The notes under the pieces: model-generated
Seen by the model: only the letters and a program-made list of their open reading frames with translations
Database searches by the model: none
What the model was told of the DNA's origin: nothing
Origin: Gardnerella leopoldii
GTDB lineage: Bacteria > Actinomycetota > Actinomycetes > Actinomycetales > Bifidobacteriaceae
Direction of reading: 5' to 3'
Length of the DNA stretch: 64,000 nucleotides
Assembly: GCF_003293675.1 (NCBI RefSeq)
Contig: NZ_CP029984.1
Span: 434,043-498,042, forward strand
Made by a program: the position numbers and the translations under genes
In this document: piece by piece, positions 36,569 to 45,672 of the stretch
Layout of the letters: the number at the start of each line of letters is the position of its first letter
How positions within the stretch are numbered: position 1 is the first letter of the stretch

Positions 36569-36618
36569 GCTTGTAAAAGACCTCCGGGTAAGCCCCGGGG
36601 GTCTTTTTGTATACAAGC
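36569..36618 (+). terminator. Attenuator terminator of the Trp leader
   Basis: Core stem AGACCTCCGGG (36578-36588) with CCCGGGGGTCT (36594-36604), 11 pairs including one G-T, followed by TTTT. A lower stem GCTTGT/ACAAGC (36569-36574 and 36613-36618) can extend it. Competing pairings seen: GAAGCT (36553-36558) with AGCTT (36568-36572), and the leader ribosome site GGAGG (36436-36440) with CCTCC (36581-36585). Which of them forms the antiterminator is not clear to me. Confidence 0.85.
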
Positions 36619-36719
36619 CTTAAATTTCAAAAATAACCAAATCACAAATCACAAATCACAACAAAATATTCGATAGCTTTGTATTCAAATAATATGAAGC
36701 TTAAACAAGGAGAGAAATC

Positions 36720-37346
36720 ATGGCTAATGAAACTAATGAAAAAGTTATGGAAGCTACTAGCGGCGTCGCAAATGCAACTGCTGATGTTGCGTCGGTAATG
36801 ATGAAAAATGCGAAAGTTAAGAATCATGCACTAAATATTACTTCGTTAGTGCTGGTTGCAGTTCTATTTGCAGCAGGATGCATTCTTGATTTTACTGTTG
36901 CCAAGCCTCTTTCTATTGGAAATATCCAGCCTGAGTTTGTTATTGCTTCATTCTGCTTGGCGATTTTGTTGGTTCGTCCAAAGATTTATCAAGGAGCTAT
37001 TATTGGAGCTCTTGCTGCAACATTAATCCAACTTAATACTTCGATTCCATTCCTTGAATATGCGTGTGACATTCCTGCTGCAATTATTATGACAGCTATT
37101 TTAATTGGATATGTCCATCTCTTCCCAAAGGATGCTGCTCGTAAAGTAAGTGTTTTCCCATTTATTGCAACTTTTGTTACAACAGTAATTTCTGGTTGCA
37201 TTTTCGCTTCTATTGCTGCTTACTTTATTCTTCATTCTCCAAACATGGTAATCGTAATGATGCCAATTATTTTTGGTACTGCTGCATTTAATGCGATTAT
37301 TGTTGAAATTCTTTATACTCCATTGCGACTTGTATTGCACAAATAA
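36720..37346 (+). CDS. ECF transporter S component, TrpP-like (putative tryptophan)
   Basis: A 208-aa membrane protein with about five or six hydrophobic segments after a polar N-terminal tail of 37 residues. The pattern NIQPEFVIASFCLAILLVRPKIYQGAIIGALAATLIQLNTSIPFLEY resembles the S-component fold and in particular the TrpP group (PxF/D motif, Lys in the second loop, TxIP block). S components bind the substrate and use a shared ATPase/EcfT module. Substrate assignment rests on the preceding Trp-rich leader and the TrpP resemblance; no search was possible. AAGGAGAG lies six bases ahead of the ATG. An apparent terminator separates it from the ATPase gene, so S may be expressed independently. 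Confidence 0.72.
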   Translation: MANETNEKVMEATSGVANATADVASVMMKNAKVKNHALNITSLVLVAVLFAAGCILDFTVAKPLSIGNIQPEFVIASFCLAILLVRPKIYQGAIIGALAATLIQLNTSIPFLEYACDIPAAIIMTAILIGYVHLFPKDAARKVSVFPFIATFVTTVISGCIFASIAAYFILHSPNMVIVMMPIIFGTAAFNAIIVEILYTPLRLVLHK

Positions 37347-37474
37347 TAAATAATGTAACTAAGAAATTCTTATGATTGCATGTTTAATTGCACGTTATAC
37401 ATCATTATTAACGAATGTGTTTAATGCGTATAAATGTATAAAGTCATAGAAGTATAAATATAAAGGTATAAAAG

Positions 37475-37519
37475 CAAGTTGGCATCAGTCTAATATGATT
37501 GATGTCAACTTGTGTTTTT
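37475..37519 (+). terminator. Terminator-like hairpin between S component and ATPase genes
   Basis: CAAGTTGGCATCA (37475-37487) pairs with TGATGTCAACTTG (37500-37512), 13 pairs with one G-T, followed by TGTTTTTG. It would end or reduce transcription coming from the leader promoter before the AA'-T genes. Confidence 0.75.
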
Positions 37520-37569
37520 GTGTTATTAATTTTTTAGCGTTTGCTCGGTGTGTTAGAGTTAGGAATGTT

Positions 37570-39534
37570 ATGTCTCAGCAAGAAAAATATGTTGCAGATA
37601 ATCATTTAGTTGATTCTGCCGAACCGTGTAAAGAGCCTATGAAAAAAAGTGATGAATCAGTAAAAGAAGTGCCATTGCTTGAATTAAGCAATGTATCTTT
37701 TCGTTACGATACTCATAGTGATGAAAGTGTTGCAAATAAAGATAAAAAAGACAATGAAGATAATTGCAACTATGCTCTTCATAAAGTAAACCTTAGTATT
37801 CATCAAGGTGAATTCGTTGGAATTATTGGACCTTCTGGGTCTGGTAAAACAACTCTTGCTTCACTTTTTTCTGGAGCAATTCCTCACCATTATTCGGGAA
37901 AGTTTTTCGGAACTGTCAGAATTGCTGGTCATGACACTACTACTCTTGAGCTCACTAATATTGCTTGTTTAATTGGCTCTGTTATTCAAGATATTGATGC
38001 GCAAATGGTTGCTGCAAACGTTGAAGATGAGTTGCTTTTTGGCTTAGAAAACTTCGGAGTTTCGCACGATGAAATTCCTGAGCGTATAGCAAATGCACTA
38101 GAAACTGTTGGTATTAGCAATTTGCGAAATCGTGATTTAGACACGCTATCTGGAGGTCAAAAGCAGAAGGTCGCAATAGCTGCTATTTTGGCTTTAAGGC
38201 CTAAAGTGATGGTTTTAGATGAGCCTACTTGTGCGCTGGATCCAGTTTCTTCACGTATGATTTTCGATGTTTTAAGTGATTTGAATAAAAACTTTGGTAT
38301 TACTATTGTAGTGATTGAGCAAAAAGTAGCTTTATTAAGTGAATATTGCAAGCGTCTTATAGTGCTTTCTAAAGGTGAGCTTGTTCTCGATGCTCCTGTT
38401 TGCGAAGCTCTTAAAGATATAGAGTTACTTCGTAAAGTAGGTATTAATTATCCACGTACTACGCGATTGCTTAAACAATTGCAAGATGAACAAATTTGCG
38501 ATCCAGCACCTCTTAGTGTTGGCGTTGATGAGACTGTAAATACTATTGTTAAAACTTTGCGTTCTGATTATTTTAAACTTTCTAATCGCGATGATGTGTA
38601 TGATGTAGAAGCTGATTTAGAACTTAATAAAGAAGATTCTAAAAGAGCTAACAATGCAGTTAATAATATTGATAAGCCATGCCTTTCAATAGATCATGTG
38701 AGTTTTGCTTATGCAAATGATGTCAAGGCTCTAAAAGATATTTCATTTGATGCTTATGCTGGTGAATTGATCGCATTAATTGGTAAAAACGGTGCCGGAA
38801 AAACTACTATTACAAAAATTATTAACGGTTTACTAAGACCTACTGAAGGTAGTGTGACAATTGACGGTATCGACACCAAGCCATTGCGAATTAGTCAAAT
38901 AGCAAAATATGTTGCGACATTATTCCAAAATCCTGATCATCAATTATGTAAAGAGACTGTTCTTGAAGAAGTAGAGTTGAGCTGTATTTTAATTGGTGAA
39001 GATTCTAGTCAAGCGAAAACGCATGCAATGGAAATTATTGAGAAACTTGACTTAAATCCTACTGACAGTCCATTCATGCTTTCTAGAGGGCAGAGACAAA
39101 TGGTGGCATTGGCTGCAACTGTCGTAACGCGTCCTAAAATACTTGTTCTCGATGAACCAACTTGTGGGCTTGATTACCATGAATGCGTGAGAATTATGCA
39201 AGTGGTTGAGGAGTTGCGAGCTCACGGTTGTTGCGTGATTATGGTTTGTCATGATATGGAAGTTGTGCTTGATTATGCAACTAGACTTATAACGATTAAT
39301 GATGGAAAGCTTATTATTGATGGTTCGGCGCATGATGTTTTTGAAAAACCAGATGTCTGCTCAGCTGCTTCTTTATATCCACCATTATTGTGTGCTGTTT
39401 GCCAAGGTTTGGTTTCTAACGGTTTTAAGCAATGCTATGGATTGTATACGCGAAAAGAATTAGTTGAAGCGTTGCGTTTTGGTAAAATCGCAAAACTTAG
39501 TCAGAATAAGCAGCATAATCAGCAGAATAGTTAG
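37570..39534 (+). CDS. Fused energy-coupling factor ATPase (EcfA-A')
   Basis: A 654-aa protein with two complete ABC ATPase domains in one chain, powering ECF-type vitamin or nutrient import. Domain 1: Walker A GPSGSGKTT (Gly87 onward), signature LSGGQKQKVAIA, Walker B VMVLDEPTCALDP. Domain 2: Walker A GKNGAGKTT (Gly405 onward), LSRGQRQMVALA (Arg in the second signature position), Walker B ILVLDEPTCGLDY. In many bacteria the two are separate genes. I chose ATG 37570 (MSQQEK), with AGGA upstream; the frame before it runs through the terminator hairpin. EcfT follows after 26 bases. Confidence 0.93.
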   Translation: MSQQEKYVADNHLVDSAEPCKEPMKKSDESVKEVPLLELSNVSFRYDTHSDESVANKDKKDNEDNCNYALHKVNLSIHQGEFVGIIGPSGSGKTTLASLFSGAIPHHYSGKFFGTVRIAGHDTTTLELTNIACLIGSVIQDIDAQMVAANVEDELLFGLENFGVSHDEIPERIANALETVGISNLRNRDLDTLSGGQKQKVAIAAILALRPKVMVLDEPTCALDPVSSRMIFDVLSDLNKNFGITIVVIEQKVALLSEYCKRLIVLSKGELVLDAPVCEALKDIELLRKVGINYPRTTRLLKQLQDEQICDPAPLSVGVDETVNTIVKTLRSDYFKLSNRDDVYDVEADLELNKEDSKRANNAVNNIDKPCLSIDHVSFAYANDVKALKDISFDAYAGELIALIGKNGAGKTTITKIINGLLRPTEGSVTIDGIDTKPLRISQIAKYVATLFQNPDHQLCKETVLEEVELSCILIGEDSSQAKTHAMEIIEKLDLNPTDSPFMLSRGQRQMVALAATVVTRPKILVLDEPTCGLDYHECVRIMQVVEELRAHGCCVIMVCHDMEVVLDYATRLITINDGKLIIDGSAHDVFEKPDVCSAASLYPPLLCAVCQGLVSNGFKQCYGLYTRKELVEALRFGKIAKLSQNKQHNQQNS

Positions 39535-39560
39535 AAGTAAAATAAAGGCATCTGATATTT

Positions 39561-40334
39561 ATGAAAACGAGACTATTAACATATCAATCAGGCAACACAT
39601 TCCTTCACCGCACAAACCCTATTGCGAAGCTAATTCTTGCTGCGAGTATTGTAATAAGCGTATTTATTGCTAAACAGTATTCTGTACTTATTGCGCTAGC
39701 TGTTATTATTTTTGTTGGCATGGCTTTTACTCATGTTGTTAAAACATTATTTGGCCTTATTAAAGCTATGCTAATAATTTCTTGCGTAATGTTTTTGCTA
39801 CAAACTGTTATTGCTCAAAGTGGGAACTATATTTTTCTATGGTTTACGTTAAGAGGTATTGATATTGGAGCGAAAGCTTCTTTGCGTTTGTTCTGTTTTG
39901 CTTTTCCTCTTGTTACAGTGCTAACAGTAACTAAATTAAACGATCTTGCAAATGCTGTAGTCCAATATTTGCATATTCCATATTGTTATGCTTTTACTAT
40001 AACTACTGCGGTTCGTTTTGTGCCTATTTTTGCGCAAGAAATGTCTCAAATCACAGAAGCTCAAATGGCTCGCGGAGTTGAATACGATAGTAAAAATCCA
40101 TTTAAAAAATTAAAACTTATGATGCCTCTTATTGTGCCTCTTTTGGTTTCTTCAGTGCGTAAAGCAGATAGTTCTGCGCTAGCAGCGGAAGAGCGCGGCT
40201 TTTATTTGCGTACACGCAAGTCTTCGTATTACAAATACCCATTCGGATGGCGTGGATTCTTGTCTTTAGTTATTTCTGCACTTATTATTGCTTTACCAAT
40301 ATGCACTTCAATCTTTTTGCCAAATTTAGTGTAA
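39561..40334 (+). CDS. ECF transporter transmembrane component EcfT
   Basis: A 257-aa membrane protein with several helices and the coupling-helix signatures that contact the ATPases: MARGVEYDS and ALAAEERGF (family ARG motifs). EcfT links substrate-specific S components to the ATPase dimer. With the fused ATPase gene just upstream it forms an AA'-T module; the TrpP-like S component may use it alone or share it with S components elsewhere in the genome. Confidence 0.9.
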   Translation: MKTRLLTYQSGNTFLHRTNPIAKLILAASIVISVFIAKQYSVLIALAVIIFVGMAFTHVVKTLFGLIKAMLIISCVMFLLQTVIAQSGNYIFLWFTLRGIDIGAKASLRLFCFAFPLVTVLTVTKLNDLANAVVQYLHIPYCYAFTITTAVRFVPIFAQEMSQITEAQMARGVEYDSKNPFKKLKLMMPLIVPLLVSSVRKADSSALAAEERGFYLRTRKSSYYKYPFGWRGFLSLVISALIIALPICTSIFLPNLV

Positions 40335-40388
40335 AATATTTGTGTAAATCATAAATAAATAAATCATAAATAATTTATGAGGCTTTTG

Positions 40389-41474
40389 ATGAAAAGTGTA
40401 AAAATTTGGCTTAAGGGTGCAAGAATTTACACGCTTCCAATAGGCTTAGTTCCTGTTGTTATGGCGTTTGCGGTTTCATTTAGAATGATGCGATTTTCGT
40501 ATTTTGAAGAACCAATTATGCATCTAGAGCAATGTTTTATACAATTTTTCTTGTGCTGCATGGTTGCTGCGTTTATACAAATCGCCGTCAATTATGCCAA
40601 TGATTATTGTGACGGATTGAATGGCTTGGATGAGAATCGTAGTTTGCGTGCTTTAAGTAGCAATAATTCAAAGCCTTTATGCGATGTATCTTGGCGCCTT
40701 GCAAATGCTGGAATTTCCTCGAAATCTGTGCTTAAAGCTGTAATAATTTCTGCTTTTATTTCTTGTATTTTTGGTTTGATTATTGTTTTGCGAACTGGAA
40801 TATATTGGTTTATTTTACTTGGAATTGCGTGCTTTGCTGCAGCCTGGTTTTATGCCGGGGGTAAACATCCTTACGGTTATAAAGGTTGGGGAGAAGTAAG
40901 TGCGTTTGTATTTTTCGGTCCTGTTCCTTTTATTGGTTCGTTATGCGCAATTACATATGGAATTGGTATTCCAGAAACTAGTATATTTATTAATGGCGGG
41001 CAAAGGATTTTGGCTTGTTTGCTAATATCTTGCATTCCTGGTGCTTATTCGGCTTGCTTAATGATGGTAAACAATCTTCGAGATATTAAAAGCGATAAAG
41101 AGCATGGAAAAATAACTGCTATGGTTAGAATTGGTGAGCGCAATGGTAGGCGTTTATGCGCTGCTATGAGCATTGTTTCTGCTGTTCTATTGATCGCATA
41201 TTCTATTTTGATTATTGTGTTACCTTCTGCAGTGCCATCAATATGGCGCTTTTATAGTGTTGAAGTTTTCCTCAGTTTTAGTGCGATTGTATGCAATACT
41301 TCATGGCATTTATTTTTTGCTGCTTTTCAGTGGCTCTTATTGTTAGTCATTGCAATTAAAGCTTATAAGTTTACTAAATGTGTGCTTATAGGTGATTACA
41401 AGAACGCTTTTCCTATGTGCGTTGCTCAGGCAATACTTGGTGCGCTGGCTGTATTATTATCTGCGATTATATAA
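40389..41474 (+). CDS. menA: MenA-like prenyltransferase (UbiA superfamily)
   Basis: A 361-aa polytopic protein of the UbiA superfamily. The two Asp-rich motifs are NDYCDGLNGLDENR (Asn71-Asp75 region) and NNLRDIKSDKEHGK (Asp232 region), followed by ITAMVRIGERNGR as in MenA. MenA attaches a polyprenyl chain to 1,4-dihydroxy-2-naphthoate (DHNA) in menaquinone synthesis. No other men genes are in the window, and bifidobacteria are generally considered unable to make menaquinone, so the enzyme may use imported DHNA or another substrate. The start at 40389 has TGAGG six bases upstream; a start four codons earlier is possible. It follows ecfT by 54 bases on the same strand. Confidence 0.82.
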   Translation: MKSVKIWLKGARIYTLPIGLVPVVMAFAVSFRMMRFSYFEEPIMHLEQCFIQFFLCCMVAAFIQIAVNYANDYCDGLNGLDENRSLRALSSNNSKPLCDVSWRLANAGISSKSVLKAVIISAFISCIFGLIIVLRTGIYWFILLGIACFAAAWFYAGGKHPYGYKGWGEVSAFVFFGPVPFIGSLCAITYGIGIPETSIFINGGQRILACLLISCIPGAYSACLMMVNNLRDIKSDKEHGKITAMVRIGERNGRRLCAAMSIVSAVLLIAYSILIIVLPSAVPSIWRFYSVEVFLSFSAIVCNTSWHLFFAAFQWLLLLVIAIKAYKFTKCVLIGDYKNAFPMCVAQAILGALAVLLSAII

Positions 41475-41706
41475 AATAAGCAAAATAGTGCTAATTGTAT
41501 GTGCTTGTTCGCGCGTCTTGCAATTCTTATGATATTATTAATTGACACGAACATGGTGCGCGTGCGGTATTTTAATGACTTGCAAATTGTGTTATGATGC
41601 GCAATTTCCACTAGTGTTTGTGAGTGTGCCGTTGCGTGAGCGCCATGTTAAAGATGCATGGTGATGTTGCCCTGTGAATGTGTGGCAATGAAGTGAGGTT
41701 TTGAAT

Positions 41707-42495
41707 ATGCCAGGTATGGATGAAAATGAAGGGACAGAGCCAGCGATGCCTGAGGTACTTACTGATGATGAGCTGCGCAAAGCTGCAGATGATGAAGCTG
41801 CTCAGCGAGAATCTAAAGAAAAGAAAAACAATCATATTCGTACTGTGGTAGTTGCAGAAGATGAATCAGTTAATCGTATGGATTTAGTGGCAATGCTTGA
41901 AGATAACGGATATCAAGTTGTAGGTCAGGCTGCTAACGGTCAAGAAGCTATTGAGTTGACGCGTGAAAATCATCCAGATGTTGTATGCATGGATGTTAAG
42001 ATGCCTGTTATGGATGGCATTACCGCCGCTGCAACAATCTGTGATGAGAATATTGCTCCTGTAGTAATGCTCACTGCTTTTTCACAGTCAGATTTAGTAA
42101 AACAAGCAACTGGTGCTGGAGCGATGGCGTACGTTACTAAACCGTATGAAGAATCTAAACTTCTTCCTGCTTTGGAAGTTGCTATGGGTCGCTTTAGCGA
42201 GATCAACGATTTATTAGATAGTGTTGAACGTGCAGAAAACAAGTTACACGATGCTGAAGATCAGTTGAAGAAAACAGAAGAAAAGTTGAAGAAAGCTGAA
42301 GATACTTTAGAAGAACGTAAGCTTGTAGATCGTGCTAAAGGTCTTCTTATGGATAAGGCTGGATTCTCTGAACAGGGTGCTTTCCGCTGGATTCAAAAAA
42401 CTTCTATGGATCAGCGTATCCCTAAGAAGCGTCTTGCAATGGCTATTATTGCAAAGTATAGCGATGATAAAGCAGAATCTTCATCTGAAAATTAG
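41707..42495 (+). CDS. ANTAR-domain response regulator (PdtaR-like)
   Basis: A 262-aa regulator: acidic N-terminal tail of about 40 residues, receiver domain (VVVAEDESVNR, phospho-Asp96 in VVCMDVKMP, VTKPYEES), a coiled coil (AEDQLKKTEEKLKKAEDTLEE) and the ANTAR RNA-binding domain (LVDRAKGLLMDKAGFSEQGAFRWIQKTSMDQRIPKKRLA). ANTAR proteins act by binding paired hairpins in RNA to prevent transcription termination, often with a sensor kinase encoded elsewhere. GTGAGG lies eight bases upstream of ATG 41707; a TTG two codons earlier is the alternative. RNA targets are not visible here. Confidence 0.93.
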   Translation: MPGMDENEGTEPAMPEVLTDDELRKAADDEAAQRESKEKKNNHIRTVVVAEDESVNRMDLVAMLEDNGYQVVGQAANGQEAIELTRENHPDVVCMDVKMPVMDGITAAATICDENIAPVVMLTAFSQSDLVKQATGAGAMAYVTKPYEESKLLPALEVAMGRFSEINDLLDSVERAENKLHDAEDQLKKTEEKLKKAEDTLEERKLVDRAKGLLMDKAGFSEQGAFRWIQKTSMDQRIPKKRLAMAIIAKYSDDKAESSSEN

Positions 42496-42573
42496 TAGGG
42501 TTATATTTATTCATTTTTATATAACTGCATAGTTATTTATTAGTAATTACGGAACGTGGGTGAGTAGTCAACA

Positions 42574-45500
42574 GTGAATACCGACATCGTTGAAGAACAT
42601 TCTTCGGAACTTAAGAATGAGAAAGGAACGTTGTTGGTTGTCGATGGCCATTCTCTTGCGTTCCGTGCTTTTTTTGCAATATCTGCAGATAATTTTTCTA
42701 CTCGCTCTGGGCAAGCAACAAATTCCATTTGGGGATTTATTACTATGCTTTCGCAGGTTGTAAAAAAAGAGAAGCCTGACCGCTTAGCTATTGCTTTTGA
42801 CGTTAAAGGTGGAACTTTTAGAAATACTATGCTTCCTCAATATAAAGGTACTCGTGATGCTGCTCCGCAGGAGCTTCTTTCGCAGCTTCCTATTATTCAA
42901 CAGATGCTTAAAGCTCTTGGTATCACTTATATTGAGAAACCAGGTTATGAAGGTGATGATGTTATCGGCACCCTTGCAACAATGGGAGCGAATGCCGGTT
43001 ATAGAACTTTGGTACTTTCTGGCGATCGTGATGCATTCCAACTTATAGATGACAATATTACTGTTTTGTATCCAGGACAGCATTTTAAAGATTTAAAAGA
43101 AATGGATAAGGATGCTGTTTTTGAAAAATATCATGTTACGCCTAAGCAATATCCTGATCTAGCAGCGTTAAGAGGAGAAACTGCAGATAATATCCCAGGA
43201 GTTCCAGGTGTTGGAGATGGGTACGCTGCTAAATGGATTAATCAATTCGGCAGCCTAGAAAATATTATTGAACATTCGAATGAGATTAGCGGTAAAAAGG
43301 GAGAAGCTTTAAGAGAAAATATTGATCAAGTTCGTTTAAACCGTAAAGTTAATGCTTTAGTTTGCGATTTGGATTTAGGCGTAACTGTAGATGATTTGTG
43401 CTTTGGTGATGTTGATGCTGCAAAATTAGGAATCTTGCTGTCTCAACTTGAATTTGGCGAATTAAAAAAGAGAAAGATTCTCAAAACTTTTAGCAACGGT
43501 ACGCAACAATCTATTGAAAATAATATGCGTATAATGTTTTCGTCTACGTATGAAGGTAATGCTAATAACGATGAGCTAGTTCAAGGTGATCAATCAAATA
43601 TTGACGCAGAAAATTTTCAAGAAATGCTAGCAAGCATTGACTTGCATCATGTTAAAACTGTAGAAGACTTTATTAATTGGGAGAATTCCGTTTCTTCTTT
43701 ACTTTATACAGAAATAAAGAAAGATTCAAAAAATACTGAAGATACTTTCGACCAACTAAGTTCCGAAGAAGAGAATTTTGAAGAATTAAGTTCCGAAAAA
43801 ATTATAAATAATTCTCGTAAATGTGCCGAACCTATACTGAAAAATCAAGAAGTTGTAATATACGCTCATGAGTGCAAGAAGAATTCAAAACATCATTTTG
43901 AGTTGACTGCAGATTCTTTAATAATTCTTGTTGCTCATAAAGCTGTGTTATTGTACGCGTCTGATTTGCAATCGGCAGATCGAGCTTTGCTCGAGATGTT
44001 GCGAAAGTTCTTGCAAAAAAATTCTTCAATAACAGTATTGCATGATTATAAAAAGCATTTGGGATTGCTAAAATCGCTAAAATTATTCGATTCGAATAAT
44101 TCATTTGGCACTCCACTTCTTGATACTCGATTGGCATCATATTTATTGGAGCCTGATTTTCGAGCTGAAACTTTAGAAAATATGGCTGAACATTATTTAG
44201 ATATTCAGTCAGATGAAGATAATTTGGGTGAAAATGAAGCTAAGCAGGGTGAGCTCGATCTTCTTATTGACGATGAAACGCCAGCCAGTGAAGAAGAAAA
44301 TAATGAAAAGCAAACTCAAGCGCGTGAAGCTAAATTCTTAAGAACTGCGCTTCTTATTCGTCTTTTGGCTCTTCATTTTGCTTCAACACTTGATGATAGA
44401 AAACAAACTGGTTTGATGACTGATTTGGAAATGCCTATTTCGCGAGTTTTGCGTGGCATGGAAGACGTCGGTGCTGCAGTTGATATGCAACGTTTAAGTG
44501 GTATGCTTAAGCAATTTTCTGCAGATGCTGAGTTCGCGCAAAATATGGCTTGGAAAGTTGCAGGTAGTTCTGTTAATTTACAAAGTCCTAAGCAGTTGCA
44601 GCAAATACTTTTTGAGCATTTTGGTCTTAAACCTACTCGTCGCACAAAGAATGGCTCGTACACGACTAATGCCGAAGCTTTGCAAGCTATGTACGTTAAA
44701 CTCGATCCCGAAGAGCCTGCAAGTCAATTCTTGGGCGCCTTACTTAAACATCGCGAAACTAATAAATTGAAGCAGATTGTGCAAAGTTTAATTGATGCGG
44801 CTCATTATGATGATAGGCGCATCCATACAACTTTTGAGCAGACTATTGCGGCAACTGGTCGTTTAAGTTCTGCTGATCCTAATCTCCAGAATATTCCTAA
44901 TAGGAATGCTGCTGGTCGTGAGATTCGTGCTGCTTTTATTCCAGGAGAAGAATTTGAATATTTAATGAGTTGTGATTATTCACAAGTTGAGCTTCGTATT
45001 ATGGCTCATGCATCTCATGATAAAACTCTTATTGAAGCATTCCGTTCCGGCGCAGATTTTCATAAATATGTTGCGAGCTTAGTTTATAAGATTCCTGTTG
45101 AACAAGTAACGCCGGATCAACGTTCTCATGTAAAAGCTATGAGCTATGGATTAGCATATGGATTGAGTACTTATGGACTAGCCAAACAGCTTTCTATTAG
45201 TCCGGCTGAAGCTGAAATGTTGAAGAATAAGTATTTTGATACTTTTGGCAATGTTCATGACTATCTGGAATCTCTTGTGTCAAAGGCAAAAGAACTTGGA
45301 TATACAGAAACTATGTTTGGTCGACGTAGGTACTTCCCGCAGCTTTCTTCCAATAATCGTGCATCTCGTGAAGCTGCTGAGCGCGGAGCTCTTAACGCTC
45401 CAATACAAGGTACTGCCGCAGATATTATGAAACTTGCTATGCTTCGTGTTGATTTGGGATTGCGTGAAGCAAAAGTTCGTAGCCGAGTAATATTGCAAAT

Positions 45501-45651
45501 ACATGATGAATTGATTTTAGAAATTTCACATGGTGAGCAAGAGCAGGTAGAAAATATTGTGCGTAAAGCTATGGAAAATGCTGTGCATTTAGATGTTCCT
45601 CTTAATGTTTCTACTGGAGTTGGTGTAGATTGGCAACTAGCAGCGCATTAA
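42574..45651 (+). CDS. polA: DNA polymerase I
   Basis: PolA performs gap filling and primer removal. The 1,025-aa protein starts with GTG (GGTGAG upstream). It has the 5'-3' nuclease domain (LLVVDGHSLAFRAFF, YEGDDVIGTLA, SGDRDAFQL, TADNIPGVPGVGDGYAAKW), a middle domain, and the family A polymerase: motif A SCDYSQVELR (Asp801), motif B RSHVKAMSYGLAYGLS, motif C LQIHDELILE (Asp978). The middle proofreading-like domain lacks the FDxET motif and other metal-binding acidic residues, so 3'-5' exonuclease activity is probably absent, as in other actinobacteria. Long acidic insertions (around residues 340-420 and 545-575) make it larger than the E. coli enzyme. A NIF3-family gene follows closely. Confidence 0.96.
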   Translation: MNTDIVEEHSSELKNEKGTLLVVDGHSLAFRAFFAISADNFSTRSGQATNSIWGFITMLSQVVKKEKPDRLAIAFDVKGGTFRNTMLPQYKGTRDAAPQELLSQLPIIQQMLKALGITYIEKPGYEGDDVIGTLATMGANAGYRTLVLSGDRDAFQLIDDNITVLYPGQHFKDLKEMDKDAVFEKYHVTPKQYPDLAALRGETADNIPGVPGVGDGYAAKWINQFGSLENIIEHSNEISGKKGEALRENIDQVRLNRKVNALVCDLDLGVTVDDLCFGDVDAAKLGILLSQLEFGELKKRKILKTFSNGTQQSIENNMRIMFSSTYEGNANNDELVQGDQSNIDAENFQEMLASIDLHHVKTVEDFINWENSVSSLLYTEIKKDSKNTEDTFDQLSSEEENFEELSSEKIINNSRKCAEPILKNQEVVIYAHECKKNSKHHFELTADSLIILVAHKAVLLYASDLQSADRALLEMLRKFLQKNSSITVLHDYKKHLGLLKSLKLFDSNNSFGTPLLDTRLASYLLEPDFRAETLENMAEHYLDIQSDEDNLGENEAKQGELDLLIDDETPASEEENNEKQTQAREAKFLRTALLIRLLALHFASTLDDRKQTGLMTDLEMPISRVLRGMEDVGAAVDMQRLSGMLKQFSADAEFAQNMAWKVAGSSVNLQSPKQLQQILFEHFGLKPTRRTKNGSYTTNAEALQAMYVKLDPEEPASQFLGALLKHRETNKLKQIVQSLIDAAHYDDRRIHTTFEQTIAATGRLSSADPNLQNIPNRNAAGREIRAAFIPGEEFEYLMSCDYSQVELRIMAHASHDKTLIEAFRSGADFHKYVASLVYKIPVEQVTPDQRSHVKAMSYGLAYGLSTYGLAKQLSISPAEAEMLKNKYFDTFGNVHDYLESLVSKAKELGYTETMFGRRRYFPQLSSNNRASREAAERGALNAPIQGTAADIMKLAMLRVDLGLREAKVRSRVILQIHDELILEISHGEQEQVENIVRKAMENAVHLDVPLNVSTGVGVDWQLAAH

Positions 45652-45672
45652 CACTACTTAAAGGTAGAAGAA

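Noticed and set aside
36359..36616. An 85-codon open frame on the minus strand over the Trp leader
   Set aside because: It reads through the terminator hairpin and has no ribosome site; the plus-strand leader explains the region.
41542..41573. TTGACA followed after 20 bases by TATTTT ahead of the ANTAR regulator
   Set aside because: Spacing is too long for a convincing promoter.
41475..41706. Possible ANTAR RNA target hairpins upstream of the ANTAR regulator
   Set aside because: I found no pair of short hexaloop hairpins with the required A1/G4 pattern.
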